From positions 1 through 64,000 of the forward strand of contig JADLAF010000041.1 of assembly GCA_020848375.1 (NCBI GenBank): a stretch of DNA of 64,000 bases, written 5' to 3'. Every line of letters starts with the position of its first letter. The first letter of the stretch is position 1. Position numbers and translations under genes: made by a program. The notes beneath the pieces are model-generated. The model was not told where the DNA came from, did not search any database, and was given only the letters and a program-made list of their open reading frames with translations. Source of the DNA: Ignavibacteriaceae bacterium. Lineage in GTDB: Bacteria > Bacteroidota > Ignavibacteria > Ignavibacteriales > Ignavibacteriaceae. Below are positions 56,166-64,000 of this stretch, in pieces.

Positions 56166-57368
56166 ATGCTCAATTATTCTGATGCATTACGCATTGTTTG
56201 TGATGAATCCTCAAAAATAGAGACATCTGTCGAAAAAGTCCATATTCTTCAGTCAGTGAACAGAATTCTGGCGGAAGATGTCTATTCTGATATAAATCTC
56301 CCTCCCTTCAATAATAGTGCGATGGATGGCTATGCGTTCTGCTATTCAGATGTTCGGAAATGGAAATTGATCGGGGAAATTTCGGCCGGAAATTATAAAG
56401 ATTACATCCTTTCCCCGGACGAAACGGTTCTGATTACAACAGGCAGCAAACTACCTGACTCTGCGGACTCAGTTGTTCCTCTTGAAGATGTTGAGATTTC
56501 GGATAGTTTTATTTGTTTAAAGGATAATGTTAAAATTAAGCGGGGCATGAATGTCCGGTTATGTGGCAGCGACTTAAAGAAAGATCAGGTGGTAGTTCAT
56601 AAATACACTAAAATAAATCCTCAGGTAGTTGCTGCGCTTGCCTCTTGCGGAATGGAACAGGTTAAAGTTCTGCAAAAGCTGAAACTTGCTATATTAACTA
56701 CAGGTGACGAACTGGTTCCTGTTTCTCAGAAACCGACAGGAGATAAAATACGAGTATCAAATTCTTACGCTCTCTCGGCGGCTGTAACAGAATTACATCA
56801 ATCTGCAGACTTGCTCGGAGTAGTTAATGATGATAAAAGTAGAATTAAAGAACTTATTTCTGATGCTCTTCACAAAGAGTGCGATTTCCTTATAACAACA
56901 GGAGGAGTTTCAGTTGGCAAATATGATTTTTTGATTGAGGTCTTTTCTGAATTAAAAATAGAAGTTCGATTCTGGAAAGTAAATATCAAACCAGGCAAGC
57001 CAATTGTTTTCGGTGTCTATCAAAAAAATGAGAGGAAAATATTAGTATTTGGCCTTCCGGGAAATCCTGTCTCCTCACTTGTCAATTTTCAGATATTTAT
57101 CAGGCCTGCGATTGCAAAAATACTTCATCAACAAGATAGCGCAAAGATTTCGGCTTTGCTGCTCAACGGTTTAACAAAAAATGACACGAAACGTCATTTT
57201 TTAAGAGGGGAATTAGTCAATGAAAATGGTGAATGGAGGGCTACTCCATTTTCCTCGCGATCATCGGGTGATTTTGCGGAGATGAGCAAATCAAATTGCC
57301 TGATTGAAATTCCGGAGCATATTATGAACGCAAAACAAGGTGATGTAGTTGAATGTTTACTGATATAA
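56166..57368 (+). CDS. moeA: Molybdopterin molybdotransferase
   Basis: A 400-residue MoeA with LPPFNNSAMDGYAF, ILTTGDELVP, LITTGGVSVGKYDF and VFGLPGNPVSSLVNF, the cofactor-site motifs, and a C-terminal domain IV. It inserts molybdate into adenylylated molybdopterin. No mog/moaB partner for the adenylylation is present in the window. Overlaps mobA by 16 bases. Confidence 0.95.
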   Translation: MLNYSDALRIVCDESSKIETSVEKVHILQSVNRILAEDVYSDINLPPFNNSAMDGYAFCYSDVRKWKLIGEISAGNYKDYILSPDETVLITTGSKLPDSADSVVPLEDVEISDSFICLKDNVKIKRGMNVRLCGSDLKKDQVVVHKYTKINPQVVAALASCGMEQVKVLQKLKLAILTTGDELVPVSQKPTGDKIRVSNSYALSAAVTELHQSADLLGVVNDDKSRIKELISDALHKECDFLITTGGVSVGKYDFLIEVFSELKIEVRFWKVNIKPGKPIVFGVYQKNERKILVFGLPGNPVSSLVNFQIFIRPAIAKILHQQDSAKISALLLNGLTKNDTKRHFLRGELVNENGEWRATPFSSRSSGDFAEMSKSNCLIEIPEHIMNAKQGDVVECLLI

Positions 57369-58000
57369 CTGGTATCATCCTTGCAGGCGGAAAAAGCACA
57401 CGAATGGGGCAGAATAAATCTTTCTTAAAGATCAATAATGAAACCATTATTGAGCGCACACTTTCACTGATGAATAGGAATTTCAAAGATGTAATTTTAA
57501 TTACAAATTCACCAAAAGAATATAATTTTTTAAATATTCCGATTTTTGAGGATATCATAAGAGGGAAAGGTCCGCTTAGCGGTATCCACTCCGGACTGGT
57601 TAATTCACCGTCAGAAAAAAATTTCATCGTCTCATGTGATATACCGCTGATTGATTCTGGGATAATTAAATTTATCACAAATTATCCATCCGAAGATTTA
57701 ATTAAGATTTCCCGTGCTGACGGTTATATACAGCAGCTTTGCGGAGTTTATTCAAAAAAAGTTATTCCTTTAATTTGCGAAATTTTTGATTCAGGACAAA
57801 ATGAGACCGTGCGGATAGAAGATCAAAAAAAAAGGAAGTGTGAGGTTCTGTCTGTTGTTAAAAGAGCAAACGGTAAAATCATCGAAATTGAGACCGAATA
57901 TCCAGGGTATAGGAAACATTCATTTGTAAATATGAACAGAGCTGAAGATTATAGTTTTGTTCTGGAAATAGTCGACAGTTATAGTCAAATGGGGGATTAG
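57353..58000 (+). CDS. mobA: Molybdenum cofactor guanylyltransferase
   Basis: A 215-residue MobA: GIILAGGKSTRMGQNKSFL near the N terminus (GTP-binding loop), GPLSGIHSGL and SCDIPLID. It makes the MGD form of Moco, which NarG requires. It ends the cofactor run; a 333-bp gap follows. Confidence 0.93.
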   Translation: MFTDITGIILAGGKSTRMGQNKSFLKINNETIIERTLSLMNRNFKDVILITNSPKEYNFLNIPIFEDIIRGKGPLSGIHSGLVNSPSEKNFIVSCDIPLIDSGIIKFITNYPSEDLIKISRADGYIQQLCGVYSKKVIPLICEIFDSGQNETVRIEDQKKRKCEVLSVVKRANGKIIEIETEYPGYRKHSFVNMNRAEDYSFVLEIVDSYSQMGD

Positions 58001-58333
58001 TTAGGTGACCGGCGGGTAAATTAATAGTTTGAGGAGTTTTTTTGCAGAGAATCAGAAAATCACTACATCTGAATTCGTCCTGATTTGAATTCTACTGATT
58101 GGGATAGGAAAACGACAAGTTTCCAGACTTGGGTCACCCTTCATAATTCTAACCGAAATCCTGAATTCCATTATGATAACATTTACCTGACCTGACGAGG
58201 AGATAAATTTCCTGACTGATTGGTCAGGTACCCCAAAATCTATTACCTCACACTATTTGGGTTCTGTATAAGACAATTCAGATGAGTATATTTTGAATTC
58301 AATTTTAAATTATTGACAGACTGAAAGGACGAT
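58001..58333. other. 333-bp intergenic region between mobA and ybaB
   Basis: No gene is supported. One clear hairpin, CCTGAC-TGATTG-GTCAGG (58211-58228), lacks a T-run, and the CCTGAC arm also occurs twice in tandem just upstream near 58192-58200, so the element may be a repeated binding site. A promoter for ybaB-recR should lie here, but no good TAnnTTTG box is seen. Confidence 0.5.
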
Positions 58334-58669
58334 ATGAAAGGCGGATTCCCTGGAATGCCCAATATGATGAAGCAGATTCAAAAAATGCAGGAAGATATGG
58401 CTAAAGCGCAGCAGCAGCTTGGCAATCTGACCGTTAGCGAGGAAGCCGGCGGGGGTATGATTAAAGCCACGGTAAACGGTAATAAAGAACTGATTTCATT
58501 GGTAATTGACCCCAGCGTGATAAATGCTGATGAAAAAGAAATTCTTGAAGACTTGGTGGTTGCCGCTGTTAATAAAGCGATTGCCTCCGCGACCAAACTG
58601 GCTGAAGAGGAGATGCAAAAGGTTACAAAGGGGATGCTCCCTCCGGGGCTTAATATCCCTGGATTCTGA
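58334..58669 (+). CDS. YbaB/EbfC nucleoid-associated protein
   Basis: A 111-residue protein: GMPNMMKQIQKMQEDMAKAQQQL, then GGGMIKATVNGNKELISLVIDPSVI and a C-terminal helix ending in MLPPGLNIPGF. It matches the YbaB family that forms DNA-binding dimers. Its usual partner recR follows two bases later; the other usual neighbour, dnaX, is not present upstream. Confidence 0.94.
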   Translation: MKGGFPGMPNMMKQIQKMQEDMAKAQQQLGNLTVSEEAGGGMIKATVNGNKELISLVIDPSVINADEKEILEDLVVAAVNKAIASATKLAEEEMQKVTKGMLPPGLNIPGF

Positions 58670-58671
58670 TC

Positions 58672-59268
58672 TTGATAGCCGAACCTCTCCAAAAGATGAT
58701 TGAGGAATTTTCGAAATTCCCCGGTATTGGAAAAAAATCAGCACAACGGCTTGCTATGTACCTTTTTCGTAGCAAGGATCAGGATTTTCAAAAATTTGTA
58801 GATGCTGTAGTCGCTCTGAAACGCGATCTTCATTCGTGTCAGATTTGCTATAATATAACAGAAAAGGCAATCTGCTCAATCTGTGGCAGTGAAAAAAGAG
58901 ATAAATCTGTAATTTGTGTGGTCGAGGAGGCGTCTGACATACTGCATATTGAGAGAGCGAACGAATTCCGAGGGGTGTATCATGTTCTGGGGGGAGTGTT
59001 AATGCCATTGAAAGGGATTTACAAGGAGGAGCTACGAATTCAGGAGCTGCTTGAGAGGGTGAAAACAGGCAATGTGCTGGAAGTAATTCTGGCACTGAAC
59101 CCTGATACAGAGGGGGATACAACCTCCCTTATGCTCATGAAGGAATTAGAAAGATTTCCGCTTAAAGTAACTCGGCTGGCACGGGGAATACCTATCGGGG
59201 GAGATCTGGAGTTCTCTGATGATGCCACAATTGGTCGTGCAATGGCTGGTCGGATAACTGTTAAATGA
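58672..59268 (+). CDS. recR: Recombination protein RecR
   Basis: A 198-residue RecR: LQKMIEEFSKFPGIGKKSAQRLA (helix-hairpin-helix), zinc site CQICYNITEKAICSICGS, Toprim core ICVVEEASDILHIE and GVLMPLKGI, and TRLARGIPIGGDLEFSDDATI at the end. It works with RecO and RecF at gaps. TTG start, as no in-frame ATG precedes the conserved N terminus. Confidence 0.95.
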   Translation: MIAEPLQKMIEEFSKFPGIGKKSAQRLAMYLFRSKDQDFQKFVDAVVALKRDLHSCQICYNITEKAICSICGSEKRDKSVICVVEEASDILHIERANEFRGVYHVLGGVLMPLKGIYKEELRIQELLERVKTGNVLEVILALNPDTEGDTTSLMLMKELERFPLKVTRLARGIPIGGDLEFSDDATIGRAMAGRITVK

Positions 59269-59286
59269 CTGGTTTTTGATCTCGAA

Positions 59287-59916
59287 ATGAAAATCCTATG
59301 CAGACCAATATTGACTATTGCTTTGACCTCGAACTCGCTCAAAAGGATTAGCTTTCTTTTATTTTTTCAATTGTTTGCCAGTGGTTGCGGATTGTTTGAT
59401 GTGAGGGATTCGGAACAACCCATAAATCCACGGAGTACATCTCAGTTTGCTACTTCTTCAGATATGCTGATTAACAACTTTATCACGGCCGTAAGGGAGA
59501 TGAATGCGGATAATTATACTTCTAATTTTGCAGATTCAGTTAATTCGGGATTTAGTTATGTTTTTTCCCCTTCTTCAAACGCGGCTCTGGTTTACCCGGT
59601 TTTTTCGGGGGTGTGGGGCAGGGAAGAGGAAAACCGGTATTTCAGAAATTTCATTACTGAACTCAGTGCTGAAAGGAAAATTGGAATCACCCTTACGGAC
59701 TCTGTGGTGAATCGTTATGGTGATAGTGCTCTGTTTATTTGTAAATATTACCTCACCGTACCGCCGTCTGTTAATTTGCCCCTTTTAACTTACTCAGGTG
59801 AAATGCGACTCAGGATGAAGGTCAATAAGAATCTGATTTGGGAAGTCTTCCATTGGGAGGATTATAAAACCACATCAAACCCTAGCTGGAGCGACCTTAA
59901 GGGTGAAAAGTATTAA
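59287..59916 (+). CDS. Predicted lipoprotein, unknown (pair member 1)
   Basis: A 209-residue protein with signal LLFFQLFASGC (Cys about 34) preceded by a basic start. The mature part, with DMLINNFITAVREMNADNYTSNF and a final MRLRMKVNKNLIWEVFHWEDY, looks like a small alpha+beta NTF2-type fold. The gene after it encodes a related protein with VWGREE-like DVTWGREED and a similar ending WKIVKWIDE. Function unknown. Confidence 0.6.
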   Translation: MKILCRPILTIALTSNSLKRISFLLFFQLFASGCGLFDVRDSEQPINPRSTSQFATSSDMLINNFITAVREMNADNYTSNFADSVNSGFSYVFSPSSNAALVYPVFSGVWGREEENRYFRNFITELSAERKIGITLTDSVVNRYGDSALFICKYYLTVPPSVNLPLLTYSGEMRLRMKVNKNLIWEVFHWEDYKTTSNPSWSDLKGEKY

Positions 59917-60415
59917 AACACTACTCTTCGGTTTTCTGATTCTGTTAATTTCCAGCGGCTGTGAAAACCCGTTCGCGCCGCGGATTTCTTCAAATGAGCA
60001 AACCGGATCGGGTCTTTTTTCAGACCAAAAAACAATTGATGGTGTTTTTCGTAACTTGCAATATGCCTATAGTCTTAAAGATACACTTTACTATGGTCCC
60101 CTGCTTGATCAGGAGTTTACCTTCACTTATCGTGACTACGATCTCGGTTTTGATGTAACCTGGGGACGGGAGGAGGATCTCCGAACCACCTCAGGGCTAT
60201 TTGGAAATTCTGAGAGACTTGATCTCATCTGGAATAATATTATAACTTCAAGCGAGGATAGCATCTCAGCGCTGATTGTAAGAGGATTTAACCTTACGAT
60301 TACATTTAACCCGTCTGATATTGTCCGGATTGATGGCCGGGTGAATCTTTTGTTGAAAAAAAATGAGTCGGGAATCTGGAAAATTGTTAAATGGATTGAT
60401 GAATCTAATTTGTAA
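59903..60415 (+). CDS. Predicted lipoprotein, unknown (pair member 2)
   Basis: A 170-residue protein with signal FGFLILLISSGC (Cys about 20), then NLQYAYSLKDTLYYGPLL, FDVTWGREEDL and a final LLLKKNESGIWKIVKWIDE. It shares the WGREE and W-x-V-x-x-W-x-D/E pattern with its upstream neighbour, so they are distant paralogues. GTG start inside the end of the first gene. Five bases before ftsX, suggesting shared expression with the cell-division gene. Confidence 0.6.
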   Translation: MKSIKTLLFGFLILLISSGCENPFAPRISSNEQTGSGLFSDQKTIDGVFRNLQYAYSLKDTLYYGPLLDQEFTFTYRDYDLGFDVTWGREEDLRTTSGLFGNSERLDLIWNNIITSSEDSISALIVRGFNLTITFNPSDIVRIDGRVNLLLKKNESGIWKIVKWIDESNL

Positions 60416-60418
60416 TAT

Positions 60419-61270
60419 ATGTTTTTACTAAAAGAACTAATCAAATCAGTCAGATATACCTCAACAGGTTTTGTGTTTTCGATTCTGACTTCTATCTTCG
60501 GACTGCTCTTACTTTATGTCACCTTGGTGGGGATGCAGGTCCCGGAACTTCTTTCAGAAAAACTTTCCCATTCTTTCAAAATGACTCTTTTTCTGAAGGA
60601 CGGTCTTACTGAGCCGGAAATTACTGAACTCCAAAATCAGATTTCTAATGAAGATTTTATTGCTCATGCTGAATTTCTTAGTAAATCTGATGCGGCAAAA
60701 CTTTTTAAGAATAAAACCGGTGAGGAGTTTGGGGTAATTCTGTCCGAAAATCCGTTACCTGCATCATTTCGACTTACTTTACTGTCAGGAACTGATCCTG
60801 CTCAGATTGAGATGATCAGAGGAGTTCTGCAAAAATTTCCAGGTGTGGAAGAGGCGGTTTTTGAGGGGGAGCTTTACCTTATGCTCTATACCATTATTCA
60901 GAAAATTAACCGGCTGCTGCCATATTTGACCATACTGCTGCTGATAGCAGCTTTTTATCTGAATTACAGTACAACATCCCTCAGTCTGGAAAAAAGGCGT
61001 GTTGAGACAAGCATTATGATGTTGGTTGGGGCTACCACTGGTAAGATAAGGACTCCTGTGATATTTTACAGTCTTCTGATAGCAATCTTATCCTCTGTCT
61101 CATCAGGACTGCTAATTTACCTGGCTGGCAGGTATGCCGAAGGTCGGATAGAATTTCTGCCCCCAGGGTTCCTCTTATCCTATGATGTTTTATCCGTTTG
61201 GGCAGCTTCAGGACTCGGGATTGGTTTACTCAGCGGTTTGCTATGCTCAGCAAAGGTCAAACTACGTTAG
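60419..61270 (+). CDS. ftsX: Cell division protein FtsX
   Basis: A 283-residue permease: an N-terminal helix after LLKELIKSVRYTSTGF, a periplasmic domain starting FKMTLFLKDGLTEPEI with FLSKSDAAKLF and LPASFRLTL, and a FtsX/MacB-type three-helix core (TILLLIAAFYLNYSTTSLSLEKRRVETSIMMLVGAT). It controls peptidoglycan hydrolases with the ATPase FtsE, which is not adjacent here. ftsE absent next to ftsX is less usual. Confidence 0.9.
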   Translation: MFLLKELIKSVRYTSTGFVFSILTSIFGLLLLYVTLVGMQVPELLSEKLSHSFKMTLFLKDGLTEPEITELQNQISNEDFIAHAEFLSKSDAAKLFKNKTGEEFGVILSENPLPASFRLTLLSGTDPAQIEMIRGVLQKFPGVEEAVFEGELYLMLYTIIQKINRLLPYLTILLLIAAFYLNYSTTSLSLEKRRVETSIMMLVGATTGKIRTPVIFYSLLIAILSSVSSGLLIYLAGRYAEGRIEFLPPGFLLSYDVLSVWAASGLGIGLLSGLLCSAKVKLR

Positions 61271-61304
61271 TAATGTCCGGCAGGTCACAAAAACAGTACA
61301 TCCT

Positions 61305-61335
61305 TTTGAGGTTCAGGGCATTTTAACTATCTTGC
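61305..61335 (+). promoter_or_regulatory. Candidate Bacteroidota-type promoter for the exopolysaccharide export genes
   Basis: TTTG at 61305-61308 and TATCTTGC at 61328-61335 are separated by exactly 19 bases, as in the TTTG-N19-TAnnTTTG consensus; the second box differs at its last two bases. It lies about 30 bases before the SLBB gene. Confidence 0.5.
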
Positions 61336-61365
61336 AGATTCATTTTCCAGGAGTATTTTTCATTA

Positions 61366-61887
61366 ATGACAAGCAGAAATAGAAGCGTTTTTCTGTTGCT
61401 TGTGTTGTTCTATTCAGTGCAAACGTTAGCTCAGGATCAAAATACAATAATTGGCAGCCCATTGAATAACCGTATCCAGAGTCAGGGTGCATATTACGAT
61501 TATTCAAACCCGGAAGCCATCAATATAAAAGTAAATATATGGGGTAGCGTTAGATTCCCGGGGCAGTACCTTGTGCCTCAGACGCTTAATGTTATTGAAC
61601 TTATCACTCTGGCAGGCGGGCCAACTAATGATGCCCGGCTCGATGAAATAAGATTATACAGGATGAAGCAGGATTCAACTTACGATATTATTCCGCTCGA
61701 CTATAACAACGTACTCTGGGGTCAGGATAATCTAAGTATAAATAAAGTTATGGGAGTTTTGCCTGGTGATGTACTGGTTTTCCCCGGTGAACCACGATGG
61801 TATCTTAGAGACTATCTTTCTCTCGGATTTTCAACGTTATCGGCGTTAGTTTCAGTAACGCTTTTAATTTATCAGATAACCAAGTAA
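61366..61887 (+). CDS. SLBB-domain polysaccharide export protein (Wza-like, short)
   Basis: A 173-residue protein with a signal peptide (ending TLAQ), a single SLBB domain (INIKVNIWGSVRFPGQYLVPQTLNVIELITLAGGPTNDARLDEIRLYR) and a C-terminal helix (LSTLSALVSVTLLIYQI). It lacks the N-terminal polysaccharide export (Poly_export) domain of full Wza, so it may be an accessory periplasmic/inner-membrane piece. Twelve bases precede the Wzc-like gene. Confidence 0.75.
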   Translation: MTSRNRSVFLLLVLFYSVQTLAQDQNTIIGSPLNNRIQSQGAYYDYSNPEAINIKVNIWGSVRFPGQYLVPQTLNVIELITLAGGPTNDARLDEIRLYRMKQDSTYDIIPLDYNNVLWGQDNLSINKVMGVLPGDVLVFPGEPRWYLRDYLSLGFSTLSALVSVTLLIYQITK

Positions 61888-61899
61888 GGGATTTTTTAT

Positions 61900-64000
61900 T
61901 TGAAACCGAATAACTTTATAAATGAGACGGAAACTCTTAGTCTGAAGGATTATCTGAATATTATCAGACTTAATCTGTTTCCAATACTTCTTATCACGCT
62001 CACTACTCTTACTTTTTCTATTATCTACGCGGTCACCGCCCGGAACATATATACGTCCTCTGCATCGGTAAAAATATCGCAGGCGAAATCAAATATCCTG
62101 GAAGCCCCGTTCTTTATGGAGTCTTCCGGATTCGGAAATGACCGGATAATTGCCAATGAAATTGAAGTTCTTAAGAACTATGATTTCAGAGAAGGAGTAG
62201 CCATCGCTCTGATTGACAGTTTTAAGAAATATAATGACCCCGATAGATTTGCTATTCTTCTTCAGTCATCAGAAAGCGGAGTTCCTCCACAGCTTATAAC
62301 TCTTCCCAGACTGACAGAGCGTCTAGCTTCAGTCACAATTGAACAGAAGAGGGGACTTGATATCGTTCAGATCAAAGCAGAATCACCTTCCGCCTGGGAA
62401 GCATCACTGATAGCAAACACCTACGCTTCGGTTTACTTCAATTATGATCTTGAATTCAACCGCAATCAGTTAACAATTATCCGAAACTTTCTGGAGGATC
62501 AGCGGAAAGACAAACTAAATGAACTGAATGCTTCTGAAGATATTTTAAAATCATATCAGCAGCAGGGGGGGATAATTGTCCTCGAAGAACAGGCCTCTCA
62601 GTTGGTTGGGCAGCTTTCCCAGTTTGAATCTCAGAAGGGAATGGCTGAAATTGAGCTTATGGCTTCAGACAAAACACTCAGGAAACTTAAAGAAGAACTT
62701 GAAAAACAGGACCCTGAAGCAACCGCATACATTGAGAGTTTCTCATCTGAATCATATCTCAAAACTCTGCAAAACGAAATTGCAAAACTTGAACTGAGCA
62801 GAGACCTGGTTACGCAGAACAATAAATCAGGTTCAAATCTCCAGTTGATTGAAGATTATAACAGAAAGATTAATAACCTTAAAGAGAAGCTGAACGAAAA
62901 GATTACGGTATATAAAGCCGGTGCGCTTGCTTCCACACCTGCTGAAATAAAAGTTGCTCTGCAAAAAATTATTGATGAAGATATCAGGAATTCTTCTTTA
63001 AGAATTACCATCCAGCAGCTTGGGATAATTATAGCAGAACTTGAAAAGAAATTTAACATCCTGCCGGGAACCGCGATCGAACTCGCGCGGCTGCAGAGAA
63101 AAATGCAGTCACTTGAGAAACTTTACGTGCTGGTTGAAGAAAAGTATCAGGAAGCTGTAATCAATGAGCAGTCCCAGGCCGGAAAAGTTATCGTGGTTGA
63201 AAATGCCAGACCTTCCGATACACACAGTAAGCCAAACCGCATTCTTATCATAATGATTGGCCTTGTGATGGGGCTTGGAGTTTCAGTCGGTTACGTCTTC
63301 ATGAAAAACTATTTTGATAATACTGTTAAGACTCCCGAAGATATTCAAAAGAGAGGGGAAAACGTTCTTGCATGGATACCGCAGATTGAAAGCCAGGTTA
63401 CCGCAAATGGACAGAATGAGTTTGAGTTCATTGTCGCAAAACGTCCGGATTCAATTCCAAGCGAAGCATTCAGAGCACTCAGAACCCGTATTCAGTTCAC
63501 AAGGGTTGATTCAAACAGCTTTAAGACACTCCTGATTACCTCATCCGCACCATCAGAAGGTAAGACCATGATCTCCGGAAACTTAGCCGGAAGCATTGCT
63601 CAGGCAGGTAAGAAAACAATTATAGTTGACTGTGATCTGCGTAAGCCGCGTATGCATAATTTCTTTAAGACAAATAGATTCCCAGGAGTGGTTGATTATT
63701 TGTTTGGGCAGACAACATTTGAGGAAATTGTCAGACAGTCCGAGATTCCTGATCTTCATTTCATTACAGCGGGCACTATTCCGCCAAATCCGTCAGAAAT
63801 TCTTGGCTCAGATAAAATGAGAGAATTTTTGGAGATGCTGAAAGGAAAGTATGATCTTGTAATAATTGACTCACCGCCGATTATTGCAGTTTCCGATTCA
63901 GAAATTCTTTCTCAGTTTGTTGATGCTACCATGCTCGTGGTTTCAGCAAATACCACAGAGCTTGAACTGATGGAAAAAGCGCTTGGGATCATCAAAAAAG
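61900..64000 (+). CDS. Wzc-like chain-length regulator and tyrosine autokinase (3' end beyond window)
   Basis: 700 codons are visible. A TTG at 61900 starts KPNNFINETETLSLKDYL, then a helix, a Wzz domain with long coiled coils (about 200-430), a second helix near 450-470, and a BY-kinase domain: Walker A SAPSEGKTM at 63544 on, Walker A' VDCDLRKPRMH, Walker B VIIDSPP. The Tyr-rich C-terminal cluster lies outside. It sets chain length and phosphorylation control of surface polysaccharide export. No in-frame stop is present. Confidence 0.9.
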   Translation, partial: MKPNNFINETETLSLKDYLNIIRLNLFPILLITLTTLTFSIIYAVTARNIYTSSASVKISQAKSNILEAPFFMESSGFGNDRIIANEIEVLKNYDFREGVAIALIDSFKKYNDPDRFAILLQSSESGVPPQLITLPRLTERLASVTIEQKRGLDIVQIKAESPSAWEASLIANTYASVYFNYDLEFNRNQLTIIRNFLEDQRKDKLNELNASEDILKSYQQQGGIIVLEEQASQLVGQLSQFESQKGMAEIELMASDKTLRKLKEELEKQDPEATAYIESFSSESYLKTLQNEIAKLELSRDLVTQNNKSGSNLQLIEDYNRKINNLKEKLNEKITVYKAGALASTPAEIKVALQKIIDEDIRNSSLRITIQQLGIIIAELEKKFNILPGTAIELARLQRKMQSLEKLYVLVEEKYQEAVINEQSQAGKVIVVENARPSDTHSKPNRILIIMIGLVMGLGVSVGYVFMKNYFDNTVKTPEDIQKRGENVLAWIPQIESQVTANGQNEFEFIVAKRPDSIPSEAFRALRTRIQFTRVDSNSFKTLLITSSAPSEGKTMISGNLAGSIAQAGKKTIIVDCDLRKPRMHNFFKTNRFPGVVDYLFGQTTFEEIVRQSEIPDLHFITAGTIPPNPSEILGSDKMREFLEMLKGKYDLVIIDSPPIIAVSDSEILSQFVDATMLVVSANTTELELMEKALGIIKK

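Overview
The window looks like chromosomal DNA from a free-living member of the Bacteroidota/Chlorobiota side of the FCB group, with Ignavibacteria as my best guess. The reasons are PorV/PorQ-type outer-membrane proteins, a secreted propeller protein with a FlgD/type-IX-like C-terminal domain, a bacillithiol gene (bshC), few strong Shine-Dalgarno sequences with several TTG starts, and promoter-like boxes of the Bacteroidota TAnnTTTG type. No tRNA, rRNA, insertion sequence, prophage or CRISPR array was seen. Genus-level assignment is not possible from this alone.

Layout. Positions 1-1140 hold the 5' part of bshC (minus). Positions 1244-14722 form one tightly packed plus-strand block: a flippase-like membrane protein, two GT2 glycosyltransferases flanking a NodB deacetylase, a predicted outer-membrane protein, a site-2-type protease, a secreted/PorV-like group, then a FemAB-like transferase, a glycosyltransferase and a Wzx-type flippase. 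A minus-strand glycosyltransferase (14681-15793) is wedged in, followed by a GT9 enzyme, glycerate kinase, and a thyA - propeller histidine kinase - folA - mutL run. Next come an acyl-CoA mutase large subunit whose active-site residues look like isobutyryl-CoA mutase, a CNNM-type protein, a DCC protein, tgt, yajC, ribBA and nfeD, closed by a strong terminator at 32232-32270.

Positions 32288-40272 are a minus-strand housekeeping block, reading from the right: psd, pssA, purS, purQ, two tatA-like genes, gatA, sucD (with an unusual lysine-rich tail), ndk, a NamZ-like exo-muramidase and a lipoprotein.

Positions 40603-58000 are the metabolic centrepiece: respiratory nitrate reduction (membrane di-haem cytochrome c, narG, narH, narJ, narI, narK), a TehA/SLAC1-type channel, a structured leader RNA with terminator, DoxX, the di-iron repair protein RIC, a hemerythrin, an AhpD-like protein, a half-size chromate transporter, and molybdenum-cofactor genes (moaA, moaC, MOSC, moeA, mobA). 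Together they supply the enzyme, its electron donor chain, nitrate uptake, cofactor assembly and probable repair of nitrosative damage. The leader RNA at about 50925-51094 resembles a Moco-type riboswitch and is the observation I would check first.

Positions 58334-64000 hold ybaB, recR, two lipoproteins, ftsX, an SLBB export protein and a truncated Wzc-like tyrosine kinase that runs off the right edge.
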